This document shows, piece after piece, positions 8,988 through 16,139 of a stretch of DNA of 39,771 nucleotides. Both the position numbers and the translations under genes were made by a program. Under the pieces are notes generated by a model that saw only the letters and a program-made list of their open reading frames with translations, had not been told where the DNA came from and did not search any database. The DNA is from Candidatus Kaiserbacteria bacterium (GTDB lineage Bacteria; Patescibacteriota; Minisyncoccia; Phycocordibacterales; UBA2100), in contig JACRFH010000054.1 of assembly GCA_016217975.1 (NCBI GenBank), forward strand, positions 1 through 39,771. The letters run 5' to 3'. The first letter of the stretch is position 1; every line of letters starts with the position of its first letter.

Positions 8988-9374
8988 TTACGCCTGAACC
9001 TCTACCGGTTTCTCTTCTACCGCTTGAGCTTCTTGAACCTCTTTAGCCTCTTCTTTAACTTCTGGTGCCGGAGCTTCTACTGCAACCTCCTCTTTCTTAG
9101 GCGGGCTCTTTTTCGGAAGCACATTTATCTTCTTGCCCGAAATGATGCCCAGTGAGACGAGCATATTGTGCATCGTCCCAGAAGCTTGAGCGCCTACGGA
9201 GAGCCAGTATTTGACGCGCTCAATCTTGAGCGTCCGGGCCTTGGTCGCAGGATTGTAGGTGCCAAGCTGCTCGACAATCGAGCCAGTCTTAGCAGCGCGA
9301 GCGTGCTCGGTGACGATTATGCGGTATGAGGGCTGATTGATGCGCCCCGTCCTCTGCAATCTGATCTTCAACAT
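8988..9374 (-). CDS. rpsP: 30S ribosomal protein S16
   Basis: S16 is an assembly protein of the 30S subunit body. The conserved start MLKIRLQRTGRINQPSYRI is visible, followed by LGTYNP and VKYWLSVGAQAS. The core (about 80 residues) is followed by a 45-residue tail rich in Glu, Lys, Ala and Pro (VAVEAPAPEVKEEAKE and similar), which is probably disordered. An in-frame ATG lies 27 codons further upstream, but ATG 9374 matches the family start and has a TACAGT -10 box (9383-9388) exactly 8 bases before it, which suggests a leaderless message. It is first in the rpsP-khpA-trmD group. Confidence 0.96.
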   Translation of the reverse strand: MLKIRLQRTGRINQPSYRIIVTEHARAAKTGSIVEQLGTYNPATKARTLKIERVKYWLSVGAQASGTMHNMLVSLGIISGKKINVLPKKSPPKKEEVAVEAPAPEVKEEAKEVQEAQAVEEKPVEVQA

Positions 9375-9406
9375 GTCGCGGTACTGTACCAGAAGAAACG
9401 GAAAAA

Positions 9407-9673
9407 TCAATCTTTTAGAGCGACTTTGGTTTTCTTCGCGATCGTATGGATCCAACTGTCATGCCGCGAGAATTGGGTATCGCGTACTGCGTTCCCGAAA
9501 TTCTGTTTCTCAACCGCAGTTGCAAGCTTGTCGAGAGCACTTAAAGCCTCTCGTTGAAACGGAGCTATTTTCTCTTCAAATTTCTCCTCAAACACTTTTT
9601 CGACGATCATCTTGACTTCTGGCCTCGTCGGGAAGATCTCCGTCAGTTTATCAATGTCTTTATCCGTAAGCAT
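9407..9673 (-). CDS. Small coiled-coil hypothetical protein (88 aa)
   Basis: The product is short, charged and largely helical (EKVFEEKFEEKIAPFQ, then ALSALDKLATAVEKQ). It has no signal peptide or membrane segment, and the pattern suggests a coiled coil. No named family was recognised. It lies between smc and rpsP on the same strand. The promoter TTGCAA-16-TACAAT at 9681-9708 falls inside the 3' end of smc and puts the transcription start at or next to the ATG. A promoter of its own plus a full-length open frame with no overlapping competitor supports a real gene. Confidence 0.72.
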   Translation of the reverse strand: MLTDKDIDKLTEIFPTRPEVKMIVEKVFEEKFEEKIAPFQREALSALDKLATAVEKQNFGNAVRDTQFSRHDSWIHTIAKKTKVALKD

Positions 9674-9680
9674 ACAAAGA

Positions 9681-9708
9681 ATTGTAATCTCAAAAGACTA
9701 TTTTGCAA
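9681..9708 (-). promoter_or_regulatory. Promoter for the 88-aa gene, overlapping the smc stop
   Basis: The -35 TTGCAA (9703-9708), a 16-base spacer and the -10 TACAAT (9681-9686) lie 7 bases before the ATG. The predicted start of transcription coincides with the start codon. Confidence 0.6.
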
Positions 9709-11917
9709 CGCGCTCGGCTTCTTCGAGCTTCACCGAGAGAAGTTTCGAGACGCCGTCTTGGCTCATGGTGACACCATAGAGCTCGCCGGCGGCAGCCATG
9801 GTGGCTCTATTGTGGGTGATGACGATGAGCTGCGATTTGGCACCCAGCTCTTGAATCATGTCGGCGTAACGCTTGGAGTTGGCTTCGTCGAGCGCCGCAT
9901 CGGTCTCGTCAAGAATCAGAAACGGCGGCGGATTGACCTGTGTCATCGAGAAAATAAGCGCGATGGAGGTAAGTGCACGCTCGCCGCCGGAGAGGACTTC
10001 GAGACCGCGGATCTTTTTGCGCGGAAGTGATACATCTATGGAAAGGCCCGCATAGATCTCTTCCTCCTCTTCAAAATCACTTTCTTCATCATCACCGTTT
10101 GGGCCTGCCTCATCGAAAGCGGTCTGCGCTTTTCTGCGGGGTTTTTCCACCGCAAGCTTCGCGTGTCCACCACCAAAAAGCTTATTGAAAAATCCACCGA
10201 GCGCCTCGTTGATACTCTTGAGGCCCTCGTGGAAACGCTCATCGATCGTCTCCTCCAATTCTGCGATGATGTTCTTGAGCGAAATCGCGGACGCTTCCAA
10301 ATCCATAAGCTCCTTCCCGAGAAACTCGTCGCGCTCCTTGGTCTGCCTGAATTCTTTGACCACGGCATCGCCGTTCCCGAGCCCCGATTCCTCGATCTTG
10401 ATCTTGAGGCGCTCAATATCGCGACGTCGTTTCTCTTGCAAAGAGCGATCCTCCGAAAGTGCTCCTTGCGGAATCTCGCCCTTGTCCCAGCCCTGAATCG
10501 CGCTTCCGATGAGGGCCACTCCTTCTCGTACTTCATCCTGAAAACGAGTTTTTTGCGTCGCGACGTTTTCTCTGGCAATACGCACGCTCGTCATCTTTGA
10601 CTGCATCTCACGCAAGCGGCTCTGTAATTCCACCGACTCGCGTTCTGCAGTAAACGACTCCTCCCTCGTCCTCGCGATGTCTGATTGAATAGACTCGAGA
10701 GCGGATGCAAGCCGCGCTTCTTCGCGTTCTGCCTCGGTGAGTGTTGCGCAGAGGCGCTCGACATGTCTGCGTGCCTCCTCACTCGTCACCGGAGCATTGC
10801 CAGATAAGCCTTCTACGAACGCCTTGATACGGCCGCGTATGTCGGAAAGTATGCGTTTGAGATCACTGATGTCGTCCACGCTCTGCGCATTTGCGAGCGT
10901 TTCATCCACCGCATGCGCAAATTCACGCACGTGTGGGACTGCCACAATCTGCTCGACGGTCACATTGTTGGCTTCCAAAGCGCCCTCGGCTCGCCCAAGT
11001 TCGCGCGCCACGTCCTCGCGCCTGCGACGCACGCCGGCAAGAGCGGTCTCGGTACTCTTTAATTTCGCCTGATGCTCCGCAATCGAACCCTCACGCGTGG
11101 CACCTTTTTTTGAATGCGTATCTCGCAATTTATTTTCAATTGTGCGAACCTCTGATTCATACTCATCCAGCTCCTGCCCGAGCCGCGCATTCTCCTGTGT
11201 AATCCATGCATTTTCTCGCGCGAGATAGTCATGCAATTTCGCGGCAAGATCGTCCTTGAGCTCGCGCGCTTTCTCTATTTTCTCCACTTGTACGCGCAAG
11301 AAATTAAGATGCGGTGCGATCTCCCTTCGAAGCGATTTGGTCTTATCGACATTTACCGCAGTTTCGTCAAGCTTGCGCTCGCCTTCTGCTTTCTTGTGCT
11401 GGAAAAGTTTGAGCCCGAGTGCATCTTCCACCATCTCACGCCTTTCTTTGGGCGAAGCATTCAAAATGCGGTCGGCTTCGCCTTGCGAGATGATCTGATA
11501 CCCCGAGCCGCCGATATTGGCCCCAGCGAGCAAGCGAATGACGTCTTTCAAACGCACTTGCGTACCATTCAAAAGATATTCATTTTGCCCATCGCGATGT
11601 ACCACGCGCTCGACCGTTACCTCTTTGAAATCGATATCGAGCAGTCGCTTGGAATTATCAAATACCACTTTTACGCCGGCCCTGTTCATCCTCGGAAGCG
11701 AAGGCGAGCCGCCCCAAATCAAATCCTCGCCTCTTTTCGACCGCAGCGATTTCATCGACTGCTCGCCGAGAACAAAACGAAATCCTTCCGCAACGTTGCT
11801 CTTTCCGCTTCCATTGGGCCCCACGATCGACGATATCGACGACCCAAAAACAAGTTCAGTCTTTCTCCCAAAAGATTTAAACCCTTGCAGCTCGATGGAT
11901 TTCAGGCTTAGGAACAT
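9698..11917 (-). CDS. smc: Short SMC-family chromosome condensation ATPase
   Basis: This is an ABC-type ATPase head split by long coiled coils, as in condensin. Visible motifs are Walker A GPNGSGKSN (near residue 34), a Q-loop region, LSGGERALTSIALI as the ABC signature at residue 642, Walker B FLILDETDAALDE near 666, and the H-loop VITHNRATM. The length is only 739 residues against about 1150-1200 for bacterial SMC. Between the two coils (about residues 318-390) there is no recognisable hinge with its Gly-rich dimer motif. An acidic insert (DDEESDFEEEEE) precedes the C-terminal head. The start is ATG 11917, with TATAAT at 11926-11931 eight bases upstream (leaderless). It could be a true minimal SMC or a RecN/Rad50-like relative, but the head sequence is SMC-like. 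Confidence 0.92.
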   Translation of the reverse strand: MFLSLKSIELQGFKSFGRKTELVFGSSISSIVGPNGSGKSNVAEGFRFVLGEQSMKSLRSKRGEDLIWGGSPSLPRMNRAGVKVVFDNSKRLLDIDFKEVTVERVVHRDGQNEYLLNGTQVRLKDVIRLLAGANIGGSGYQIISQGEADRILNASPKERREMVEDALGLKLFQHKKAEGERKLDETAVNVDKTKSLRREIAPHLNFLRVQVEKIEKARELKDDLAAKLHDYLARENAWITQENARLGQELDEYESEVRTIENKLRDTHSKKGATREGSIAEHQAKLKSTETALAGVRRRREDVARELGRAEGALEANNVTVEQIVAVPHVREFAHAVDETLANAQSVDDISDLKRILSDIRGRIKAFVEGLSGNAPVTSEEARRHVERLCATLTEAEREEARLASALESIQSDIARTREESFTAERESVELQSRLREMQSKMTSVRIARENVATQKTRFQDEVREGVALIGSAIQGWDKGEIPQGALSEDRSLQEKRRRDIERLKIKIEESGLGNGDAVVKEFRQTKERDEFLGKELMDLEASAISLKNIIAELEETIDERFHEGLKSINEALGGFFNKLFGGGHAKLAVEKPRRKAQTAFDEAGPNGDDEESDFEEEEEIYAGLSIDVSLPRKKIRGLEVLSGGERALTSIALIFSMTQVNPPPFLILDETDAALDEANSKRYADMIQELGAKSQLIVITHNRATMAAAGELYGVTMSQDGVSKLLSVKLEEAERVAK

Positions 11918-11984
11918 CGTTCAACATTATACCCTGTCACAAAGCTCAATTCAGGTCCCGATTGAACCATGATAAAGTTGAGCG

Positions 11985-12689
11985 ATGGCAGAAAGAATAT
12001 GGCATCCACCTTCGTTTGGAAAACCCCTTGAGAGAAGCCCTTTCGACAAGGGAATCCCTTTGAGAACAAATATATTTCAATTTCAAGATGATCCTCGATT
12101 TACCGTAAGAGAATTTAAATACGATTACGATCAATTCGCAGGTATACGAACAGGAAAGAATTTCCCAAAGAAAATAAAGGGATTCTTCGATGAACTTCGA
12201 GATACATATTCTATCAATGTCCCAGTACATTTCGTTGTTGCTAACAACCCGAAGGGGCGAAAGTGCATATATGTCATTACTGATGTTGTTAAACCGCAGA
12301 ATCTCTCAACTCTTTCAGTTGATGAAAAACAGAAATTCCAGAAGCAGTATGGAAAACTCTTGAATGGGCTTTTAAAATATCTAATTCATAAATTCGAGAA
12401 AAAAGAGAGATTCCTAGAGGAGATAATGCCCGTATTGCACGACAAAGACATCTGGCAATATGTGTACGGTAAGAAAGAAGGCGACACCGATGATCGTATC
12501 TATTTGGTTGATACCGATCTGTTTATCGCGAGACCAGGAAAATGGGCTCTAGAAGATGCGGCTGCGCAGCTCAATGGATCCATACAGCAGGCCAAGGACG
12601 ATTACAATATCGTGGGTCTTGAACCATTATTAAAGGAGTGTCTCGCACTCCAAAGCCGTATCGAGGGAACGATGACAAAAAAGAAATAA
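11985..12689 (+). CDS. Hypothetical protein, possibly a degenerate kinase fold
   Basis: The family was not recognised. The 234-residue product has no signal peptide or membrane segment. Several segments recall the C-lobe of protein or aminoglycoside kinases: a hinge-like strand CIYVITDVV, a long helix KLLNGLLKYLIHKF, then VLHDKDIWQYVYG where a catalytic loop would be, and IYLVDTDLF where a DFG-type motif would be. Key residues are not all convincing, so this is inference only. The gene is visibly more AT-rich than its neighbours and stands alone, divergent from smc and convergent on rnc, which would suit recent acquisition. A TAAAGT sequence 6 bases before the ATG may be the -10 box. Confidence 0.75.
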   Translation: MAERIWHPPSFGKPLERSPFDKGIPLRTNIFQFQDDPRFTVREFKYDYDQFAGIRTGKNFPKKIKGFFDELRDTYSINVPVHFVVANNPKGRKCIYVITDVVKPQNLSTLSVDEKQKFQKQYGKLLNGLLKYLIHKFEKKERFLEEIMPVLHDKDIWQYVYGKKEGDTDDRIYLVDTDLFIARPGKWALEDAAAQLNGSIQQAKDDYNIVGLEPLLKECLALQSRIEGTMTKKK

Positions 12690-12722
12690 AGTGCCTATCC
12701 AGATTGAGGTTAAACCCCAATC

Positions 12723-13412
12723 TCACCACCCCTTGGCGGCAAGGGCTTTTTGCGCGGCGTCTTGTTCGGCTTCTTGTTTGGACTTGCCTTCGCCGACGGC
12801 GATCTTTTCCTTGCCGATATAGGCACCCACAGTGAAATGACGATCGTGGTCGGGGCCGGACTGTGAGACCAACTGATAGTTGGGCGTCGTGCCGAGAAGC
12901 TCTTGTGCCATTTCTTGGAATTTGCTTTTGGCATCTTGCCAGAGTTTCTTCTCGACGATTTCGTCGGCCTTGTCAAAAAGCTGCTTGGCAATAAAATCTT
13001 TGGCCGCATCGTAGCCTTGGTCAAGATAAATTGCGCCAAGCAAAGCCTCAAAGGCATTGGCAAGAATTATCTGCCTTGCACGCCCGGTGTCGCGCGCTTC
13101 ACCTCGCGAGAGCAAGAGATAATCGTTCATTCCGAGCTTCGTCCCTGCATCCGAGATGGAGATGGTGTTCACGAGCGCCGCGCGATATGCGGTGAGATCT
13201 CCTTCGGGCTTCTCCGGATATTTTGCATAGAAAAATTCAGTAACGGCAAGTTCCAAAACCGCATCGCCCAAGAACTCCAATCGCTCGTTGTGTTCTCTCC
13301 CCGGCGCGCGATTTTCATTCAAATACGAGCGATGTGTAAAGGCTTGCTCCAAAAGACGCTGGTCTTTAAAAGTCACGCCGATTTTGGTTTCAAATGTTTG
13401 GAAGTTGGGCAT
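12723..13412 (-). CDS. rnc: Ribonuclease III
   Basis: RNase III cleaves double-stranded RNA in rRNA maturation and mRNA decay. The signature NERLEFLGDAVLEL, which carries the catalytic acidic residues, is near residue 42. The second acidic site is in LANAFEALLGAIYLDQGY. A C-terminal double-stranded RNA-binding domain follows (KSKFQEMAQE ... GEGKSKQEAEQDAAQKAL). The length of 229 residues is normal. It follows the nusB-Nudix gene by 56 bases that are filled with a TAGCG-rich repeat. Pairing with NusB fits a role in rRNA synthesis and processing. It converges with the 11985 gene. Confidence 0.96.
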   Translation of the reverse strand: MPNFQTFETKIGVTFKDQRLLEQAFTHRSYLNENRAPGREHNERLEFLGDAVLELAVTEFFYAKYPEKPEGDLTAYRAALVNTISISDAGTKLGMNDYLLLSRGEARDTGRARQIILANAFEALLGAIYLDQGYDAAKDFIAKQLFDKADEIVEKKLWQDAKSKFQEMAQELLGTTPNYQLVSQSGPDHDRHFTVGAYIGKEKIAVGEGKSKQEAEQDAAQKALAAKGW

Positions 13413-13426
13413 ATAGCGAAGCGTAT

Positions 13427-13470
13427 AGCGTTTAGCGTGTAGCGTCTAGAGAAGTGAGTGTCTAAACGCT
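13427..13470. repeat. TAGCG-rich inverted repeat between nusB-Nudix and rnc
   Basis: AGCGTTTAG (13427-13435) and CTAAACGCT (13462-13470) form a perfect 9-base inverted repeat. The sequence between is built from the words TAGCGT and CTAGA. The right arm overlaps the stop codon of the nusB-Nudix gene. The design resembles the repeats at 8427-8505 and 38324-38379. Confidence 0.65.
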
Positions 13471-14377
13471 AGCCGCTGTTTTTCTGCGCAAGCGCATTGA
13501 TGGCAGGCACGATTATTTTGAGTGTGTCATCATAAAAATTGAGTGCGCCGACGGCAGAGAGCGGAAACCATTGCGCATCATCGAGCCCGCCAGATGAGCC
13601 GAGACGAAGCTCCGTGAAAGGCGATTCCGCGAGAAAATAGGTAACGCGCTTCTTTTTTTTGCCTCCGTCCACGTGGCTGTCGTTGGCCACGTATTCATTT
13701 ACGCCGAGCTCTTTGACGATCATGATATCGAGTCCCATTTCTTCTTTTATCTCGCGCGTGGCGCCCTGCCGCACGTCTTCGCCCGCTTCCACCTTGCCCT
13801 TCGATATCGTCCAGTGGCCAAAAATGTCGTGCACAAACGCCAGATAGATCTCTCCTTCGTTTTTGGCATACACGACCGCGCCTGCAAGATGCTCTGTGGG
13901 CATTTTTGATGGATCGCTTTGCTTCTTGCGACCGGCACCTTCGTCTTTGCCCGGCTCGCCGAGCTCGACGTACACCGCACCGAGTACGCCGTTTACAAAT
14001 TTGCTCGACGAATTACCGCCGAAGGTCTTGGCAAGCTCTATTGCCTCGTTGATGGCAACTTTGGCGGGGACCTGCGCGCGATCCGCATACAAGAGCTCGG
14101 TGAGACCAAGCCGCAAGATATTACGGTCGATCGCGGCTATTCTTTCGAGCGGCCACTCGGGGGCAGCTTTGACGATAACTTCGTCAATTTCTTTTTGCTT
14201 CGCGATCGCGGTCTTCAAAAGCGCCTGCATGAATGGCACGTCAGACTCGCGAGCCTCGAATTCTTTAGCGTAATCGGAAAGCCTCCCGAGCGCGTCATCT
14301 TGGCTCATTTTGCCTGAAGCATCCCGTTCAAAAAGCACCTGGAGGACGACCGAGCGAGCCAAGTGCCTGTTTGCCAT
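13469..14377 (-). CDS. nusB: NusB antitermination domain fused to a Nudix hydrolase domain
   Basis: Residues 1 to about 140 are NusB, the all-helical partner of NusE/S10 in rRNA antitermination. The protein starts MANRHLARSVVLQVLFE and continues ERIAAIDRNILRLGLTELL and VAINEAIELAKTFGG with SSKFVNGVLGAV. A Lys/Ser-rich linker follows. Residues 160-302 are a Nudix domain with a complete box, starting at G194 (GKVEAGED) and running through REIKEEMGL (Gx5Ex7REUxEExGU). Such Nudix enzymes hydrolyse nucleoside diphosphates linked to another group, often dinucleoside tetraphosphates; the substrate here is unknown. Both halves are complete and in one frame. It lies directly upstream of rnc. No ribosome binding site is visible, and the start abuts a CTTCTAG tandem repeat. 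Confidence 0.93.
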   Translation of the reverse strand: MANRHLARSVVLQVLFERDASGKMSQDDALGRLSDYAKEFEARESDVPFMQALLKTAIAKQKEIDEVIVKAAPEWPLERIAAIDRNILRLGLTELLYADRAQVPAKVAINEAIELAKTFGGNSSSKFVNGVLGAVYVELGEPGKDEGAGRKKQSDPSKMPTEHLAGAVVYAKNEGEIYLAFVHDIFGHWTISKGKVEAGEDVRQGATREIKEEMGLDIMIVKELGVNEYVANDSHVDGGKKKKRVTYFLAESPFTELRLGSSGGLDDAQWFPLSAVGALNFYDDTLKIIVPAINALAQKNSG

Positions 14378-14382
14378 ATAGC

Positions 14383-14407
14383 AGCTTCTAGCTTCTAGCT
14401 TCTAGCT
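14383..14407. repeat. Tandem AGCTTCT repeat upstream of nusB-Nudix
   Basis: The 7-base unit AGCTTCT is repeated about 3.6 times, 5 bases from the nusB start codon. It uses the same words as the inverted repeat at 8427-8505. Confidence 0.8.
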
Positions 14408-14455
14408 GATAGGAGATTCTGATGGCCATAAAGAGCAAGGGAAAACGAGTTGAAA

Positions 14456-14743
14456 TTAGGTAGTGGATTTTTCCTTATCAGTATCTGCAACTTTATCTAA
14501 TGCGCTCACTTGTCCGCTTTCGCGCATCGCTTTCTCACGGCGCTTGGCGCGGGCGGCATCACGCTGTGCGCGTGCTACAACATCGACCGTGACGCGGCCA
14601 TTGTACTTGCCGCACGAAGGACATGCGCGGTGATTCTGGCGTTTTGCGCCACATTCGCATGTAATGAGACGCCCCGCCACAAGCGCGTGATGAGAGCGGC
14701 GCTTGCCGGTCTTGGATCGATTGACGCGCATTCGGACTACCAT
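14456..14743 (-). CDS. rpmF: 50S ribosomal protein L32
   Basis: L32 is a zinc-ribbon protein of the large subunit. Visible are the conserved N-terminal RSKTGKRRSHHAL and a four-cysteine zinc site, CECG and CPSCG, at about residues 29-44. Family members are about 60 residues long. This one carries an extra 40-residue charged tail (RAKRREKAMRESGQ and onward) typical of extensions in reduced genomes. ATG 14743 is chosen because a TATAGT -10 box ends 8 bases upstream; a second ATG four codons in is possible. The gene has its own promoter and follows rnhB and the structured RNA candidate. Confidence 0.95.
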   Translation of the reverse strand: MVVRMRVNRSKTGKRRSHHALVAGRLITCECGAKRQNHRACPSCGKYNGRVTVDVVARAQRDAARAKRREKAMRESGQVSALDKVADTDKEKSTT

Positions 14744-14751
14744 AAGGCGAG

Positions 14752-14780
14752 ACTATAGCTGAAATTTGGCGTATTTGCAA
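14752..14780 (-). promoter_or_regulatory. Promoter for rpmF
   Basis: The -35 TTGCAA (14775-14780), a 17-base spacer and the -10 TATAGT (14752-14757) lie 8 bases before the ATG. This implies a leaderless rpmF message, so the hairpins at 14792-14918 lie upstream of the rpmF transcript rather than in its leader. Confidence 0.65.
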
Positions 14781-14823
14781 CAATGCGACGAGCGCGCCTC
14801 TCGGCGCGCCGTCTAAATTGAAT

Positions 14824-14918
14824 TGGTGGCGCCCCTAGTCTTGAGGACTCTAGGGCCACCTTCTCGAAACCACTCTTCGAGGTTTCGACAAGGTATGTGG
14901 ATGTCCAACCCACGCGCC
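14824..14918 (-). ncRNA. Candidate structured RNA with a tRNA-like outline
   Basis: Read on the minus strand, the ends pair as GGCGC (14918-14914) with GCGCC (14832-14828), followed by A and CCA (14827-14824). Inside are three hairpins: GTGGGT/ATCCAC with loop TGGAC (14913-14897), TCGAAACC/GGTTTCGA (14888-14864), and CCTAG/CTAGG with an 11-base loop (14854-14834). The order and the ACCA end recall a cloverleaf. However, the T loop is not of the TTCRANNC type, and the closing stem competes with an alternative GGTGGC/GCCACC pairing. A promoter-like TTGCAG-17-CAGAAT places a start exactly at the first G. A GC-rich 7-bp hairpin at 14792-14809 lies just downstream. It matches no RNA family I know. 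Alternatives are a degenerate tRNA or tandem terminators of rnhB. Confidence 0.35.
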
Positions 14919-14925
14919 TAAATTC

Positions 14926-14954
14926 ATTCTGCCTTCACACTAGCTTGACTGCAA
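14926..14954 (-). promoter_or_regulatory. Promoter-like sequence for the structured RNA candidate
   Basis: TTGCAG (14949-14954), a 17-base spacer and CAGAAT (14926-14931) lie 7 bases before the first paired G at 14918. Each hexamer matches consensus at four of six positions. The sequence overlaps the 3' end of rnhB. Confidence 0.35.
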
Positions 14955-15548
14955 GCCCAAAAATGTGCGCCTGTGGATTCCGCATATCCCGTGGCTCTGT
15001 AGAGCCTTAAAATGCGCATTTGTGCCGTATCCTTTGTTTTGAGCGAATCCATAGGCGGTATAATCGCCGGATATTTCCTCCATATAGCGGTCCCGCGTCA
15101 CTTTGGCGACGATCGACGCAAAGGCGATCGCCGGAATATTCTCATCACCCCGGACTAACGATTCTTGACTCCATCTGCTAGGCACACGAAGCCCGGCGTC
15201 GAGTAGCACCGAAACGCGTGATGAACTGATGCCGATATCTGCTATCGCCTTGGACGCAGCTTCATGGCAAGCATTTACAATTCCGATCGTATCTATAATG
15301 GAAGCCTCAACGAGTGCGGCGGCATGTTTGAGTCGGCCATGCGCCATGATGTATTCATATAATATATCGCGCTGCTGCGCGGAGAGCTGTTTGGAATCAC
15401 GAAGCCTTGGCTTCCCATTTTTCGTCACAAGCGCAAATCCTTCCCTCCAATCAAAATCTGTCGGATACAAAACCGCACCTACGCACACGGGCCCTGCAAG
15501 CGCCCCGCGCCCCGCTTCGTCGATGCCAATCACATATGCTGAACCCAC
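14940..15548 (-). CDS. rnhB: Ribonuclease HII
   Basis: RNase HII removes ribonucleotides from DNA and RNA primers from RNA-DNA hybrids. The active-site motifs are all present: GIDEAGRGALAGPV at the N-terminus (Asp, Glu), DSKQLS, the Asp in VLLDAGLR, and FASIVAKVTRDRYM, followed by NKGYGT and HRRTF. The length of 202 residues is normal. The start is a GTG (GSAYVIGIDEAG); a consensus TATAAT at 15555-15560 ends 6 bases before it, so the message is probably leaderless. It precedes rpmF on the same strand, separated by about 196 bases that hold four hairpins. Confidence 0.96.
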   Translation of the reverse strand: MGSAYVIGIDEAGRGALAGPVCVGAVLYPTDFDWREGFALVTKNGKPRLRDSKQLSAQQRDILYEYIMAHGRLKHAAALVEASIIDTIGIVNACHEAASKAIADIGISSSRVSVLLDAGLRVPSRWSQESLVRGDENIPAIAFASIVAKVTRDRYMEEISGDYTAYGFAQNKGYGTNAHFKALQSHGICGIHRRTFLGLQSS

Positions 15549-15581
15549 CTATTCATTATATGACATCGCCACAAGGCCGCC

Positions 15582-16016
15582 TCATGTGAAAAAGCTTTCT
15601 CGATGTTTGTCGATATCGCTCACGATGCGTTTTATCACTTTTTCTACCCCATCTTTTGTCGTGTATTCCGGATTCGAGGAGGAAACGAGCGGCGGAGTCA
15701 TGGCATATTCACTCGCGGTCATCGGCTCCGCTACTGGAACCTTATTTTTTCCGGGCTCATAATCCAAGAAGGCATCTTTATTTGGGAATCTATAGATTGA
15801 AAACGGAAATCCGTCCGGATGTCCCTTCTCGCCAAAAACTATCCTGATATACGGGCCCTTGTCCTTCAGCATTATTTTGAGCATCTGATTGTCAGGCGAA
15901 GCGGAAATATCTGCCTCATCTGGGAGTTTCTCTTTCAATTCCTTTTCACAATCGGCAAGAAATGCCTTCTCCGCATCGCCCGGTTTTTCAAAGTCTCCAA
16001 GTTCCATTCCGCTCAT
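15582..16016 (-). CDS. Hypothetical protein (144 aa)
   Basis: The family was not recognised. It is a soluble, acidic protein with no signal peptide. The first third is helical and charged (EKAFLADCEKELKEKL), followed by alternating strands (KIMLKDKGPYIRIVFGE, GFPFSIYRFPNKDAFLDYE), and it ends in a helix VEKVIKRIVSDIDKHRESFF. ATG 16016 is preferred to an ATG three codons upstream because the upstream ATG overlaps the -10 box TACTAT; the chosen one lies 7 bases after it. It is upstream of rnhB by 33 bases on the same strand. Confidence 0.72.
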   Translation of the reverse strand: MSGMELGDFEKPGDAEKAFLADCEKELKEKLPDEADISASPDNQMLKIMLKDKGPYIRIVFGEKGHPDGFPFSIYRFPNKDAFLDYEPGKNKVPVAEPMTASEYAMTPPLVSSSNPEYTTKDGVEKVIKRIVSDIDKHRESFFT

Positions 16017-16023
16017 ATGCTCC

Positions 16024-16051
16024 ATAGTACCTCGCGTTTTTAAAACGACAA
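16024..16051 (-). promoter_or_regulatory. Promoter for the 144-aa gene
   Basis: TTGTCG (16046-16051), a 16-base spacer and TACTAT (16024-16029) lie 7 bases before ATG 16016. Confidence 0.55.
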
Positions 16052-16084
16052 ACCGAATCTTTCGGATAATATCCTGATTTTCTA

Positions 16085-16124
16085 CACTTGTTTATCTTCA
16101 GCGGCCGCGGATTGTAAACAAGTG
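16085..16124. repeat. 40-bp palindromic element upstream of the PaaX/Cas2-like gene
   Basis: Arms CACTTGTTTA (16085-16094) and TAAACAAGTG (16115-16124) are perfect inverted copies. The central GCGGCCGC palindrome (16101-16108) has exactly the same centre. The right arm touches the putative -10 box TACAAT (16126-16131), so it could be an operator. A close inverted copy lies at 16786-16821 after the gene. Confidence 0.85.
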
Positions 16125-16139
16125 ATACAATCTCATTCG

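Noticed and set aside
14422-14463. 13-codon open frame with an AGGAG site upstream of nusB on the plus strand
   Set aside because: It is very short, overlaps the rpmF end on the other strand and has no supporting homology.
14792-14809. GC-rich 7-bp hairpin as a standard intrinsic terminator
   Set aside because: It is not followed by a T-run on either strand, so it was kept only as a possible part of the structured RNA region.
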